Part shown: positions 1-15,356 of the stretch, one piece after another
Numbering within the stretch: position 1 is the stretch's first letter
How the letters are laid out: the number at the start of each line of letters is the position of its first letter
Source of the DNA: Elephas maximus indicus
Lineage: Eukaryota > Chordata > Mammalia > Proboscidea > Elephantidae
Direction of reading: 5' to 3'
Assembly: GCF_024166365.1 (NCBI RefSeq)
Contig: NC_064822.1
Coordinates: forward strand, 108,186,823-108,250,822
Length of the DNA: 64,000 nt
Position numbers and translations under genes: made by a program
Notes under the pieces: model-generated
Database searches by the model: none
What the model saw: only the letters and a program-made list of their open reading frames with translations
What the model was told of the DNA's origin: nothing

Positions 1-167
1 AAACTTTGGGAAGCAGGGGAGAAAAGAAAGAGCTAGGGAAATAGGATAAACCAGTATAACTAACTGTAGTTCTTTTCTTCTAGAAGGCTGGGGCAATTGA
101 CCTTGGTCTTCTCAAGCATGTTTGGTAGTGATAGAGAGGGAGAACTAACAAGGTAGAGAGCATCTCT

Positions 168-5233
<5,066 letters not shown>

Positions 5234-5312
5234 GTTGACTTAGAGAAAAGTACGAGCAAAGTAGAGAGGGAAGGAGCTAAACACTCCTCTACCCCAAGCA
5301 CAGAGACTTCCC

Positions 5313-5397
5313 CTTATATACGGGGAGCAAATTGGGCTTGGTCCTCCAGAGTCAGCAGAGATGCAGTGCCTGTCGAGGGTTTGGCTTGCCTGCAGCC
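5313..5397 (-). promoter_or_regulatory. KRT1: KRT1 core promoter: TATA box and CK-box
   Basis: Read on the minus strand, TATATAAG lies at 5313-5320, 80 bp before the KRT1 start codon. AAGCCAAA lies at 5380-5387, joined to CAGGCAA just upstream. AARCCAAA is the CK-box known from epidermal keratin promoters. The same pair occurs before KRT77 and the KRT76 pseudogene at almost the same spacing. The transcription start is inferred near 5285. Confidence 0.7.
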
Positions 5398-6299
5398 ATA
5401 CATGATTTTTACGAGCCTCAACAGTACGATAAACACTACACACCTAGCTCCCAGGATGAGGTCTCAAAATTGCTGTGCAGGCAAGATCGGCTCATGTGGT
5501 AATCATTTTATCAGACAAGATCTCTCTTTGAGTGTTCATGACTTTGGAAAAGCAGGACCCCACATCTGATATCTGGTGCTTCTTGGTAGGATTTCGTAAC
5601 TCCCTGTCATGAAGCCATGTAAGTTTCCATTCTTGCCTTACCCTTGTAAGCTGCTAAGCCCAGTCTCTCTGCATGCATGGCAGGTGCAATTCCCCACTCA
5701 TGAATCTCAGAAGGAACTCTCTGGCCCCTTTAATTTTTGAGATCTACCCTCCAAACCCCAGAGCTCACCAAGTTATATCTCCTGACTCACAGTAAGGGAT
5801 TTAATAAGTAAAAAATTAAAAAAAGAAGTTTTTGGGTTTTTTTTTTTTAATGTTAGCTCTATAAGCATACTACATTCATATTAAACAAAGGAAGCTATCA
5901 TACATCAGGATGCATGGGTAGGTGCTCTGAACAGACCAGAAGGGAAAAGTCATATTTTTGTCTAAGTTCCCTAGTTTCTCCATTTTCTCAAAGACAGCCC
6001 AGTGCAGAAGACAGACACTAGGACACAGATACCAGAGGCAGGACACGGGCACCAGCAACAGAAAACAGGTGCATTGGGTGGCAGGCAAACACAACTTGAC
6101 GTAGCACACGGGTAGTGAAATGAGCAAACGGAAGCTATTTAATATGTTTTTTAAAGCAAAGGTATAGAGATGAAACTTGTAGGCTGATGGTTCAAACCTC
6201 ATACTGCACTACAACAGAGATGAACATAGGTTTGGAAGGGAGGATAATGATGGAAGCCTAAAAAGCCTGATGGGAGAAGCATTTAAATTGTTTCTGGAA

Positions 6300-6530
6300 G
6301 TAATAATAATAATAGCTAACATTTATCAAAAATTGACCATGTACCAGGCACTGTTCTACACATTTTGTATGTATTAACTCATTTAATTTTCACAAATTTA
6401 TGAGATAGATGCTATTATTATCCTCATTTTAAAAAAGAGGAAACTGAGGCACAGAGCTTGACTAGCCTGCTCATATTTACACATATGCTAAGTGGCGTAG
6501 TTGGGATTTGAACCAAGAATGCTTGACTCT
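6300..6530. repeat. MIR SINE
   Basis: The MIR core is recognisable: TAATAGCTAACATTTATC, then a CCAGGCACTGTTCTACAC stretch, TTAACTCATTTAATTTTCAC, and GAGGAAACTGAGGCACAGAG. It is an ancient tRNA-derived mammalian SINE, and its divergence suggests great age. Confidence 0.8.
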
Positions 6531-7835
6531 AGTGGGCAAGATCCTAACTAGTCTGTTGTACAGCAGCATAGCAACTGAATCCAAGGTGTTCAAACAGCAT
6601 GGGGAGTTGTCTCACTGCAGAGAGCTCACAGGGCAGGAGGTCTAGCTTGTCCCTTTGAATCTATGGCTCCTGGCACGTGACCAGCGCTCAAGAAATGTTT
6701 CTTCAATTAATTCTGAGAAGAACATTGGAAGCACAGAGTTTGGTGAGGTGTTTTCTTCTGTTCAGGTGCACAAGAGCCCAGTGTGCTTTGCGGTAAACCA
6801 GGAAACCCCAGGGACCTTCCTGGATAGCAGCACTTGATCAACATTAATGGATAGTAGCAGCATTGAGATCTGGAAAGACCAGAACTCCATGCAGACTTTC
6901 ATTCAGAGACTTCTTAAAAGCTTGGCATGCTCCTCACGCTTGCATGTAAACAAGCAAGTGGGGAGAAGCCAGGTCTAAGCTCAGCTGGCTCAGAGCAGCT
7001 CTGTAGGAGGTAGCAAGCGATAAATCATGGACCTATTATAGGAAGTCTCTACTAGAGAATATAGGATGTGTAAGAGAAGGGGAGTCTTGAAGACCACCTG
7101 GTCCCATTGCCCTGTGCTTCTGAACCAGAAAGCTGAATGTCAGTGCTCTCTGCCCGACACCTCACCAGAGCCTTGTTCCTCCTCCCTTCCAGTAGTTTAT
7201 GCTACACCCTCCTCCAGAAAGTACCCCTCACCTCTTCCCCCACCATGGCACTTCTCTCAGACTGTGTCCTAGCACCCTGTAACATGGTTGGTCTGCTAAA
7301 CCAACAATCTCTTTAGGGAATGAGTAATCCAGCTCCTGTTCTTGATCGAGAACTATGGGGACTGGGATAGTCTTGGCATGGTTATGACTGTTACCTAATA
7401 GTCTTCTGACAGGCAATCAAAATTCTTTAATTCAGTATACTCCCTCATGAGACATATCATTCTGTACAATCGATTCCTTCTAGCATTTTAGAGGGGCGTG
7501 CATATGTGTACAAACGCGTAAGTGTGTGCATGCGTGTGTTTGGTCTTTCACCTCTGCCAGCCAAAGTAAATCTTTGCACCAACCTGTGCCTCCACCCCCA
7601 AACTAAGAAACTGACCATAGAGAAAACTCAAAGAGGTGGATGGTTAGGCAAGTGGTAGACAATTTATTTATAGAGCTGCAAAAACTTACTCTATGTGCTA
7701 CTTACTGTGAGGAAGGAGTGTTGCAAGAGTTAGAAGGAACAAGAAGGCATAAAAAATCACCATCAGCTTACAACTTGCACAGTTCACCAGGGACATACAC
7801 AAACAAGAGCCCTGAGAACGAGGCAGTCAAGCGGT

Positions 7836-7975
7836 TATCATCCCATTTTACAAAACAGAAAACTGAGGCTCAGAGATTAAGTGACTCTGGATACACCAGC
7901 TAGGAAAAGACACAACAGAGACTAGAAACCAAATTTTCTGATTTCTATTCAAGTGTTCTTCCTCTTGAACTGAAG
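7836..7975. repeat. MIR SINE fragment
   Basis: This keeps the MIR middle: CCCATTTTACAAAACAGAAA, ACTGAGGCTCAGAGATTAAG, and then a decayed 3' part. It lies between KRT1 and KRT77. Confidence 0.65.
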
Positions 7976-8419
7976 AAGAGGTTCAAGGACAGGCACATGG
8001 AATTGGTGCCTATGAATAAGTGCACAGAGAATCATGGAATATTCCCATCCACAGGGACCCAAAGACTACACCATCTAACCTGCCTATCAGATAATTGAGA
8101 ATGCAGGCCCAAAGAAGTAAAAAAAAAAATGTCCAAGTCATTCAGTCAATTGCTGGAACAATCACTTCAACTTTTGAATCAAACTCCTAGTCTCTTTCCA
8201 CTGCTCACTTTTGAGGCAACCCAATGGAATTAGAAATTGTAATGTTGCCAGTTAACCAAATTCAGCATTTTCTCTGCCTTCCCCAGGATTGTGGTGGATG
8301 TATGGGGACATTAAAAATAAAATGTGGGACAAAGATGTAAACCATACACCCTCACTCCTGGCTTATTTGTGTCTTCTGCATTTGTAAAAAAGAGATAAAA
8401 TGAATGGAGAAAAGCGCAC

Positions 8420-8630
8420 TGGCATCTATGGTGCACCAGCTATGTGCTAGGTAGTATGTATAATCTCATTTACATGTCAAAAAAGTCCACATGGTGGTAG
8501 CTATTAACCCATTTTAAAGAAAAGATAACTTTGGTTCACAAGGTTAAAATACTTGTCCAAGGTCACCGAGTTGGTAACCAGTAGATTTGGAACACAGAAC
8601 CAAGCTTGTCACACTCCAGCATGCATGGCT
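8420..8630. repeat. MIR SINE
   Basis: MIR-like order of words: CTATGTGCTAGGTAGTATGT, AACCCATTTTAAAGAAAAGA, then TTGTCCAAGGTCACCGAGTT. It is strongly diverged. Confidence 0.65.
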
Positions 8631-9799
8631 AACTTCACCCCCTATGCCTTCTCTTATCCTTGGCCTGCCTTCATCACTGCATCACCTACATTTTCCCCTG
8701 CTCACTCTTTCACCCAGCCCCACACGTTGACTCTTCCTCTTCCATGCTTTGCTCAGACTATCCAAACCTCCTCTTCCCTTTTCCGTCTTCCAAACCCACT
8801 TCTACTCTTCTTTTCTCTGAAAAGCCTTCCAATTGCCTCGGCAAATCAGTCTACAGACCCCTGTCCATGATCAAGCTCTGGGCACCTAAGATCTCAGTTC
8901 CCGAGCATTTGGGTCCTGAACCTGTTTTCAGTCCATCCAGCCATGAGGGTAAATGCCACATCTACTCTACTCTGGACAGTGGACAGGCCCACGTCTCACC
9001 ACCTCCAGGGAGTTTTCCTTGAGTAACACACTCGACCACTCAGTTGGTTTCTTTCTCTAAGTTCAATTGCTGCCAGATTCAAGTATATTTTAACCTACCA
9101 ATTGGCTCATTTTCACACGTGTGTGTGCACGCTGTGGGTTCCTGTGTACACGTGTGTATGTGTGTGTGTTTGGTCTATAAGGCTTTTGAAAGCAAGACTG
9201 AGTCCTCCATGTCTTTAAGTGCCTTCCCAGCACCCCTCTTTTCCCAGCCTCCCACATGGTCCCCTGCATCTAAAGGGTGCTCCCGTCAGTGCTGGATGAC
9301 AGAGCACTAGAACACTTCCAGTCCTAGGGACCCACACACACAACTCAGAGCTGATCACTGAGGGGAGACAGCCACAGGTCAGCTGCAGGGCATGGACAGG
9401 GGCAGGTGTGTTGATGTTCTGAGAGATTTTTGAGGGAAGGGATTGAGAAAAGAGTTGAAGACAGACATGCAATGACAAGCCACCCAGCCCTGCGGGACTC
9501 CACAGGGACGTGGGAGAAGAAAATTTCAGGGGAGTGGGGAAAGCTGAAGCCTGGGAGGAGTAAAGCGGAATCACAGACAATGGAGAGGCGGGGTAAGATG
9601 TTGAAAGCTGACACCAGCATAGGAGGGGCCAAGGCTTCTTATACAGGCAGGAGATGTGCAGCACCAGGGACAGTCTGAGTTTGAGACTGAGGCAAAGAGG
9701 CTCCCAAGGGCCCTTCACTAGCAGGTCTGGGGCACAGCAGAAGCCAGAAAGGGGGAAACCACAGATGAGTGTGTAAGAGAGGGGTGATGGAGTTTGCCT

Positions 9800-9935
9800 T
9801 ACTTTGTGGCATGGAGTCAGCCAGGCCTGGGTTCCACTGCTGACTCGGCCAGTATTTAGCTGCCTGACCCTAAGCAGGGCACTTACCCTCTGATTCTTAG
9901 TTTCCTCCCCTGAAAAAATGGGGATTACCTACCAT
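9800..9935. repeat. MIR SINE fragment
   Basis: Words typical of one MIR orientation occur in order: GAGTCAGCCAGGCCTGGGTT, CTGACCCTAAGCAGGGCACT, then TAGTTTCCTCCCCTGAAAAA. Confidence 0.6.
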
Positions 9936-10137
9936 ACAGGGAAACTTCCATACAGTGGATGAAAGATGGAGCAAGGAAGGTAGATTCCCTCTCACCCTTG
10001 CTTTTGGAAGGACACAGAAGCTAATTTTTAAAATAATCTGGAAAAACTTGGGACTAGCCCCTATTTGACTAGAAATAGTGAAAAGACCAGGAAAGAAAAT
10101 TTAAGTTTTGGGAATGAGGCCGCCTTGTAAGACAAAG

Positions 10138-10337
10138 CCGTAACCAGTTGCTGTCAAGGCAATGCCAACTCACAGAAACCCCACGTGTATCAGAGTAGGA
10201 CTGTGCTCGAGGGGGCTTTCAGTGTGAGCTGTCCAGAAGTGGGTCGCCAGTGCTTTCTTCCAAGGCACTTCTGGGGGGACTCCAGCCTCCAAAACTTTAT
10301 TTAGCAGCCAAGCACACCAACAGTTTGTACCACCCAT
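10138..10337 (-). repeat. Afrotherian SINE, minus orientation
   Basis: Reverse-oriented copy: a decayed tail (TTGCTGTCAAGGCAATGCCA), then TCAGAGTAGGACTGTGCTC, and the 5' end near the CACCAACAGTTTGTACCACC side. It sits close to a second minus copy at 10368-10525. Confidence 0.75.
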
Positions 10338-10367
10338 GGACAGAGAAAGCCTTAAAAAGCAAAATCA

Positions 10368-10525
10368 AGCCTGTTGCTGTGGAGTTGATTGATTCCAACT
10401 CATAGTGACCCTTTAGGACAAAGTAGAACTGCCCCCATAGGGTTTCCAAGAAGCGGCTGGTGGATTCAAACTGCTGACGTTTTGGTTAGCAGCCCAACGC
10501 TTAACCACTGCGTCACCAGGGCTTC
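10368..10525 (-). repeat. Afrotherian SINE, minus orientation
   Basis: Better preserved than its neighbour. It runs from GATTCCAACTCATAGTGACC to CGCTTAACCACTGCGTCACC AGGGC, the complement of the SINE head CCCTGGTG.CGCAGTGGTTAAG. Confidence 0.85.
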
Positions 10526-13500
10526 AGGGAGAAAGACTTAGGAGGTCATAAATCTGTAATAGTGAAACTGGGACCAAGAAGAAATGCTGAGCACACTTGA
10601 AGCTGAAGGGAGCTAGGCCAACCAGAAGAGCCCTTTCTTTCATCATGGATCACCCGCTCTGTGGAGTGGGGACGAGCACCAAGGCTGGGCGCAGTGGGCA
10701 GGCCTGGAAGCAAGCCACATACTCGGCACCCCCAGAGGCCTTTCTAGGCCTGGGATTGGGATGTTTGGGACCTACCTTCCATGTTAGAGAACTGCCCAGC
10801 ACCCTAAGATCCCAGTTTAGCCTTGCAACAGAGCATTGGTCGAACTGAAGACATCCAGGCAGTTTCCTGGAGCAACTGGAAAGCTGATAAAACCAGGGCA
10901 ACACCTCCAACAAAATCATGGGAGTTACACTGAGCTTAAAGAGGGGCTGTTGGAGCATACGGCTCACTCATTTGAAGATAAGATACATCCTGGGCCACAG
11001 GGCTGGGTAACTGAAGGTGAGGCAACAGTCTCTAGAGGCTCTTCCAAGGACTTTCCCAACCCAGAAAGGCACATCTCAGCCAAGGTCAGATGGAGTTAGA
11101 ATCGTACTGAGCCAATGGTTGTTCCTCCTGTCCACCATGTCCCAAGATCAAAATCTCTGTAGTTGGAGAAGCAGGTGGAGTTAAATTTAGATTCCCAGAG
11201 CACCCTGCCCTGCCACAGCCTCTCAGAGGGAGGAGCAGCTGGTAAGCTTTCCCTGGGACTCATAACACTCTGAGTGCTATGCTCTCTCCTGCCTGCCCCT
11301 CTGCTTGAGTAATGGATGGGGCTGTTTTATCTTCCCTCTGAGTATCTGCCTTGTGGGCATAACATTGAAAAGAAGCAGTGATGGAGTGCTCCAAGGTCCC
11401 TGGAAGAGCCACAGAGCCCCCATATGTGATCTGCCCAGCCCTCTCACAGGGCCAGTGAGAATCTAACAAGAATGCATGTGGGGTATTTTGTACATGGCAA
11501 AGGGCTATGGAATTGCTTGTTGTTTTCATTGAGGTGAGACGTGTTTGCTTCCAATGGGATCGCCTGTTGTCTCCAATAGGAAAAAGGAAAGCCTATACCA
11601 GGGCACGTCCTCCAGTGTCTTTAGTGCCAGCTCCCATTGCTCAGGAATCTAGAGTTGTTCCTTCCACTCCAGAATGAAAACTTCTCATTTGGACTCCAAA
11701 ATTCCCATGAGTAACTCCCCTCCCTTCTGGCGTTCATTTCTCATGACCCTGACCCACAGAATCTCCATTCCAATATTCCTAGGATTCAAACACATGGTTG
11801 CCTCCATCTGTCCCCCATCCTCTATGATTGAGATGGTCAAGACTTCCAGAGAGAAAGGCAAGGTTATGTTTTCCAGGACAGTCTCAATTCCTTCCCAGAG
11901 GAGAAGGACAGGAAAGATAACCTCTGGTTAGTCTTGTTATTGTGCTTTTTCCCAGAGCCAACTGGATTCCCTAAGAACCTCACAGGCACATGCACACTCC
12001 CAGAGAAAATCAAATCCATACTCTGTAATAGGGCTGGTGGTGCCAGAAAACCTTAGCTTTATTTTATGGTCTTGGCTAAGACCTTTGCCCTCTGCATGAC
12101 TTCATCCTTCCCTGGCATCTGATTTTATTTTTTCAAAATACAACATAAAGAGTAGAATTCTTTCCCTCTCAGGTTCCACCACATAATGCTTAGGGCAGCA
12201 AAGATGTGACGTGCCACCCACATATCCCCATTCCATGCTTCACTCTCTCCCTAAGCCTCCTGCCAACCTTTAATTGATAGGAAACTCACTAACTCCCCAA
12301 GGGACCTCTCCCACCTCGGGATTAAAAGAAAGGTGTTTCTTCTATTGAGCCAAAATCTGCTGTAGTTCCCACCTGTCCACTTGGGTGTTCAGCTGGGTCC
12401 AACCCCTCTTTCTTATGGAAACTCTTCAAATCTTTGCAGTTAACCATCACATCTGCCCCAAAGACTTCATTGTTTCTCAAGTAACCGGGTTTCTGATTCT
12501 CTACCACCACCACCACTGTCCTGGTCACTGTCCTCTGAATAGTCTCCTGTTTATTAAAGTCCTTGGTGCTCAGTGTCCCCAGAGTGGTCTGACTACAGAA
12601 GAGAGGGGATAGGCTCTGGATACTATTTGTTTCTTTGTTCCCACTCCATCTCCAGCTTCCACCCCACCCTGTTGACTCACGGATTCTCAACATCAGCTGA
12701 ACACGCTAAATCATTTTTATACCCACTGCCATTTATCCATGTCTTCCCTTCCTTGCCCTTGTGCTCTTGGCTTTTTTACTTCAAGTGTAGAACATTGCAT
12801 CTGTCAGCTCCCTCTGTCCTTCCCTTTGGGCAACCCCTCTGCCTACCTTTCCCTTTCCTGGTCAATCCTCCCATAAGCCTACTGCCAAGACAGGTGAGAT
12901 GGGGAAGAACTTCTCAGAGACAATGTAGGGACATGCCTGGGAAAACAATGTCTCATCAATATGGGTTGCAGTCATGTTTGAATGAACCCCATATCTAAAT
13001 TCCATCTGCATTCCTCCAGGGGATGAGAAAGTAGGTCACATCTTTCATGTGACTCAGAAATACTACATAGGACAAGATGACAGCTTAACTTGGTCTGTTT
13101 TGAATTGCTGCATCAATGCTTCTCCCAGGAGCATCAATTAAAGACACCTCTGCCCATGACCCCCACACAGTTAATGAATCTAAACCCCTTATCTCCCCAG
13201 CTCAGTTTCTCATGTCCAGGTGGGCAGACCTGCTCCTTCTCCCACATGCACATTTAACCTCTCTTGTCTTTGCATCTCCGAGCAAACTGTTCCCCTGTCT
13301 GAAGGGTCCTTCAGACAGGGCCCTCCCTCCCTGACCTCCCTGCCCACATCTTCCCCAGTCTCTTCCCCAGCCTCGTTGCACAGTCCAGCCCTCCAAGAGC
13401 CTGTTGGGACCAACTTTCCCTTCCGCAGCACTGACACTTGCTGCAGGTCCCACAGCTCCTGTTTTGGCAGATCTGCCTGTGTCCTCAGAGTAGGCCAGGC

Positions 13501-13642
13501 ACACACTCTGACTTCTTCTCCAAAGTCTTTAAGCCTTCCTCTCCCTCACTGTATATCATTTGGATTGTGAGCACCTTGAGATTTGGAAATATGTTCATTT
13601 GGCATTGCATTCCCAGTGCCTAAGACACTGCCTGCCATACAG

Positions 13643-13849
13643 TAACCAAAACCTTGCCATCAAGTCAATTCTGACTCATGGAGACCCCATATGTTACAAA
13701 GTAGAAGAGAGCTGCTCAGGGTTTTCTTGGCTGTAATCTTTACAGAAGCAGATTAGCAGGGCTTTCTTCTGCAGTGCCGCTGGGTGGGTTTGAACCAACA
13801 ACCTTTCAGGTGGTGGCCAAGCAAAAACCGTTTATGCCACCCAGGTATC
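13643..13849 (-). repeat. Afrotherian SINE, minus orientation
   Basis: The tail complement TCAAGTCAATTCTGACTCAT is followed by GACCCCATATGTTACAAAGT, and the head complement ends at TTTATGCCACCCAGG. It lies just beyond the putative KRT77 polyadenylation site. Confidence 0.85.
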
Positions 13850-14085
13850 TTACCACACAGTAAAGGCCTAATAGTGCCAATTAAACAAATGTGTAATCAA
13901 CTTTTGACTGATAAGCCACCTTAAGGATTAGTGAGATTCAAGGCTATGTGTTACTTGAGGAATAAAAAATAATGAAAATAATGCAGTGTAACTTCTCAAA
14001 TATGAATATGTTCAAAGATCTCCAGAAATTAAAAAAGAAATAACTCATCTCCTGATCAAACGGTAGTTTTGATATCACAGAAAAA

Positions 14086-14091
14086 TTTATT
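14086..14091 (-). terminator. KRT77: Candidate KRT77 poly(A) signal
   Basis: AATAAA on the minus strand, 1.27 kb after the KRT77 stop codon. No nearer AATAAA was noticed, and the 14,092-15,356 stretch is free of recognisable repeats, as expected of a long 3' UTR. The assignment is inferred. Confidence 0.5.
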
Positions 14092-15356
14092 ACAGAAGCA
14101 CCAAAAACGCCAAGCCAAACAAGGTACAACATTCAACCAGAAAATGATAAAGTCACAAGCACTCCCCTTGGGCCCCACACTGAACCCGTCAGACACCCCA
14201 AGAGAATCATGGACTTGGAGGTTATGTTAGGACTCAGCAAGCAAATGAAGGTGACTCCAGGTCTTAGGAGCAAAGCCACCCCTCTCTCAAGGCCCATTAC
14301 TTGGCTACTACTTTTCCCTTCTTATCCCCTCCAGTACATCTCAAGTATCTTCCATAAAACTGACTAGGAGTCAAATTCTCACAAGTTACTGAAAACCACA
14401 GAGAACAGGAGGCAGAAGAGACTTAAAAGGTCTGGAAAAGAGCATTAAACTGACTTGCAAACAGCCGGCAGCTTCCAGATTGGTTCAGGGTTGGAACCTT
14501 CACAAGACCCAAGACAGATCCTCAGGCTTCTCAGGCCCTGGGCATCTGGACAGAGCAGAGCTGGGCTCACGTGCCCAGCCATGTGGGCAATTCCCAGGAA
14601 TGGCCAGGCTGCCAAAGAATGAAGCAGTCAGGAGGAGGCAGGTCAGAAGTTGAACTTGTCCATCAACCACTCTACCCACTGCTAAGAATAGTCCTCCCTG
14701 TGGACAAGGACTCATGCCTAGTGCCCTCTGAAATATTCCCACCTTGGGCTGTTAACCATGGAGATAATGCTTCTTGAGATAGAAATTCAGAATCAGGACC
14801 AAATATGATTTCCAGGTGTCTCATGTAGGCAGCAAATTTTCACTGTCCATCAGCTGAAGTATGAGGCTTACAGACCAAGAGGCAGGAATTGGCCTCTGGT
14901 ACAGAGCTTCCCCTTACCAAGTTAGCTTGCCTTGCAATCAGTTACTAGACTAAAGCAATCATTTTGTGGTCCCTGAGGGATGCATTATTGCTCTCAGAGC
15001 AGCCCAGGAAAGGGAAAGTGGGGGTGAGGAACTCTTAATTATCTGTCTTGTAAAAATGCTACAGGCTCTTTTTCTGCATCACTAAACTGGACCCCTGGGT
15101 ATCTACAGGGCCAGTATCCGGCTCAGCTGAGTAAGAATGTGTCTGACTGTGACTGACTGCAAGCCAGTGCCCTCACAGAAGTGCTGTTTGGGGTTATCTA
15201 CCCTACTTCTCCACCTAGAGTCGAATTTACGGCCAAACTGATGAGACCCATCAGGAGAAAGTGAGAGGGAGTCAGGAAGTATACGGGGACAAGAGGACAG
15301 GAGAGAGCCACGCAGGGTAGCCGGTGTCTGAGGAGCGACGCGGCAGGGCCACGCAG
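14092..15356 (-). other. KRT77: Putative KRT77 3' untranslated region
   Basis: Non-coding stretch between the KRT77 stop codon and the candidate AATAAA. I see no repeat or other gene in it. Its extent is inferred from the signal alone. Confidence 0.45.

Larger units (their letters stand above)
5398..14085. other. Intergenic region between KRT1 promoter and KRT77 3' end
   Basis: No host gene is supported here. It holds ancient MIR copies (about 6300, 7836, 8420 and 9800) and afrotherian SINEs (10138-10525 as two copies, and 13643-13849). The rest is unassigned sequence without keratin exon motifs. Open frames such as 9215-9718 on the minus strand lack any recognisable protein signature. Confidence 0.6.
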
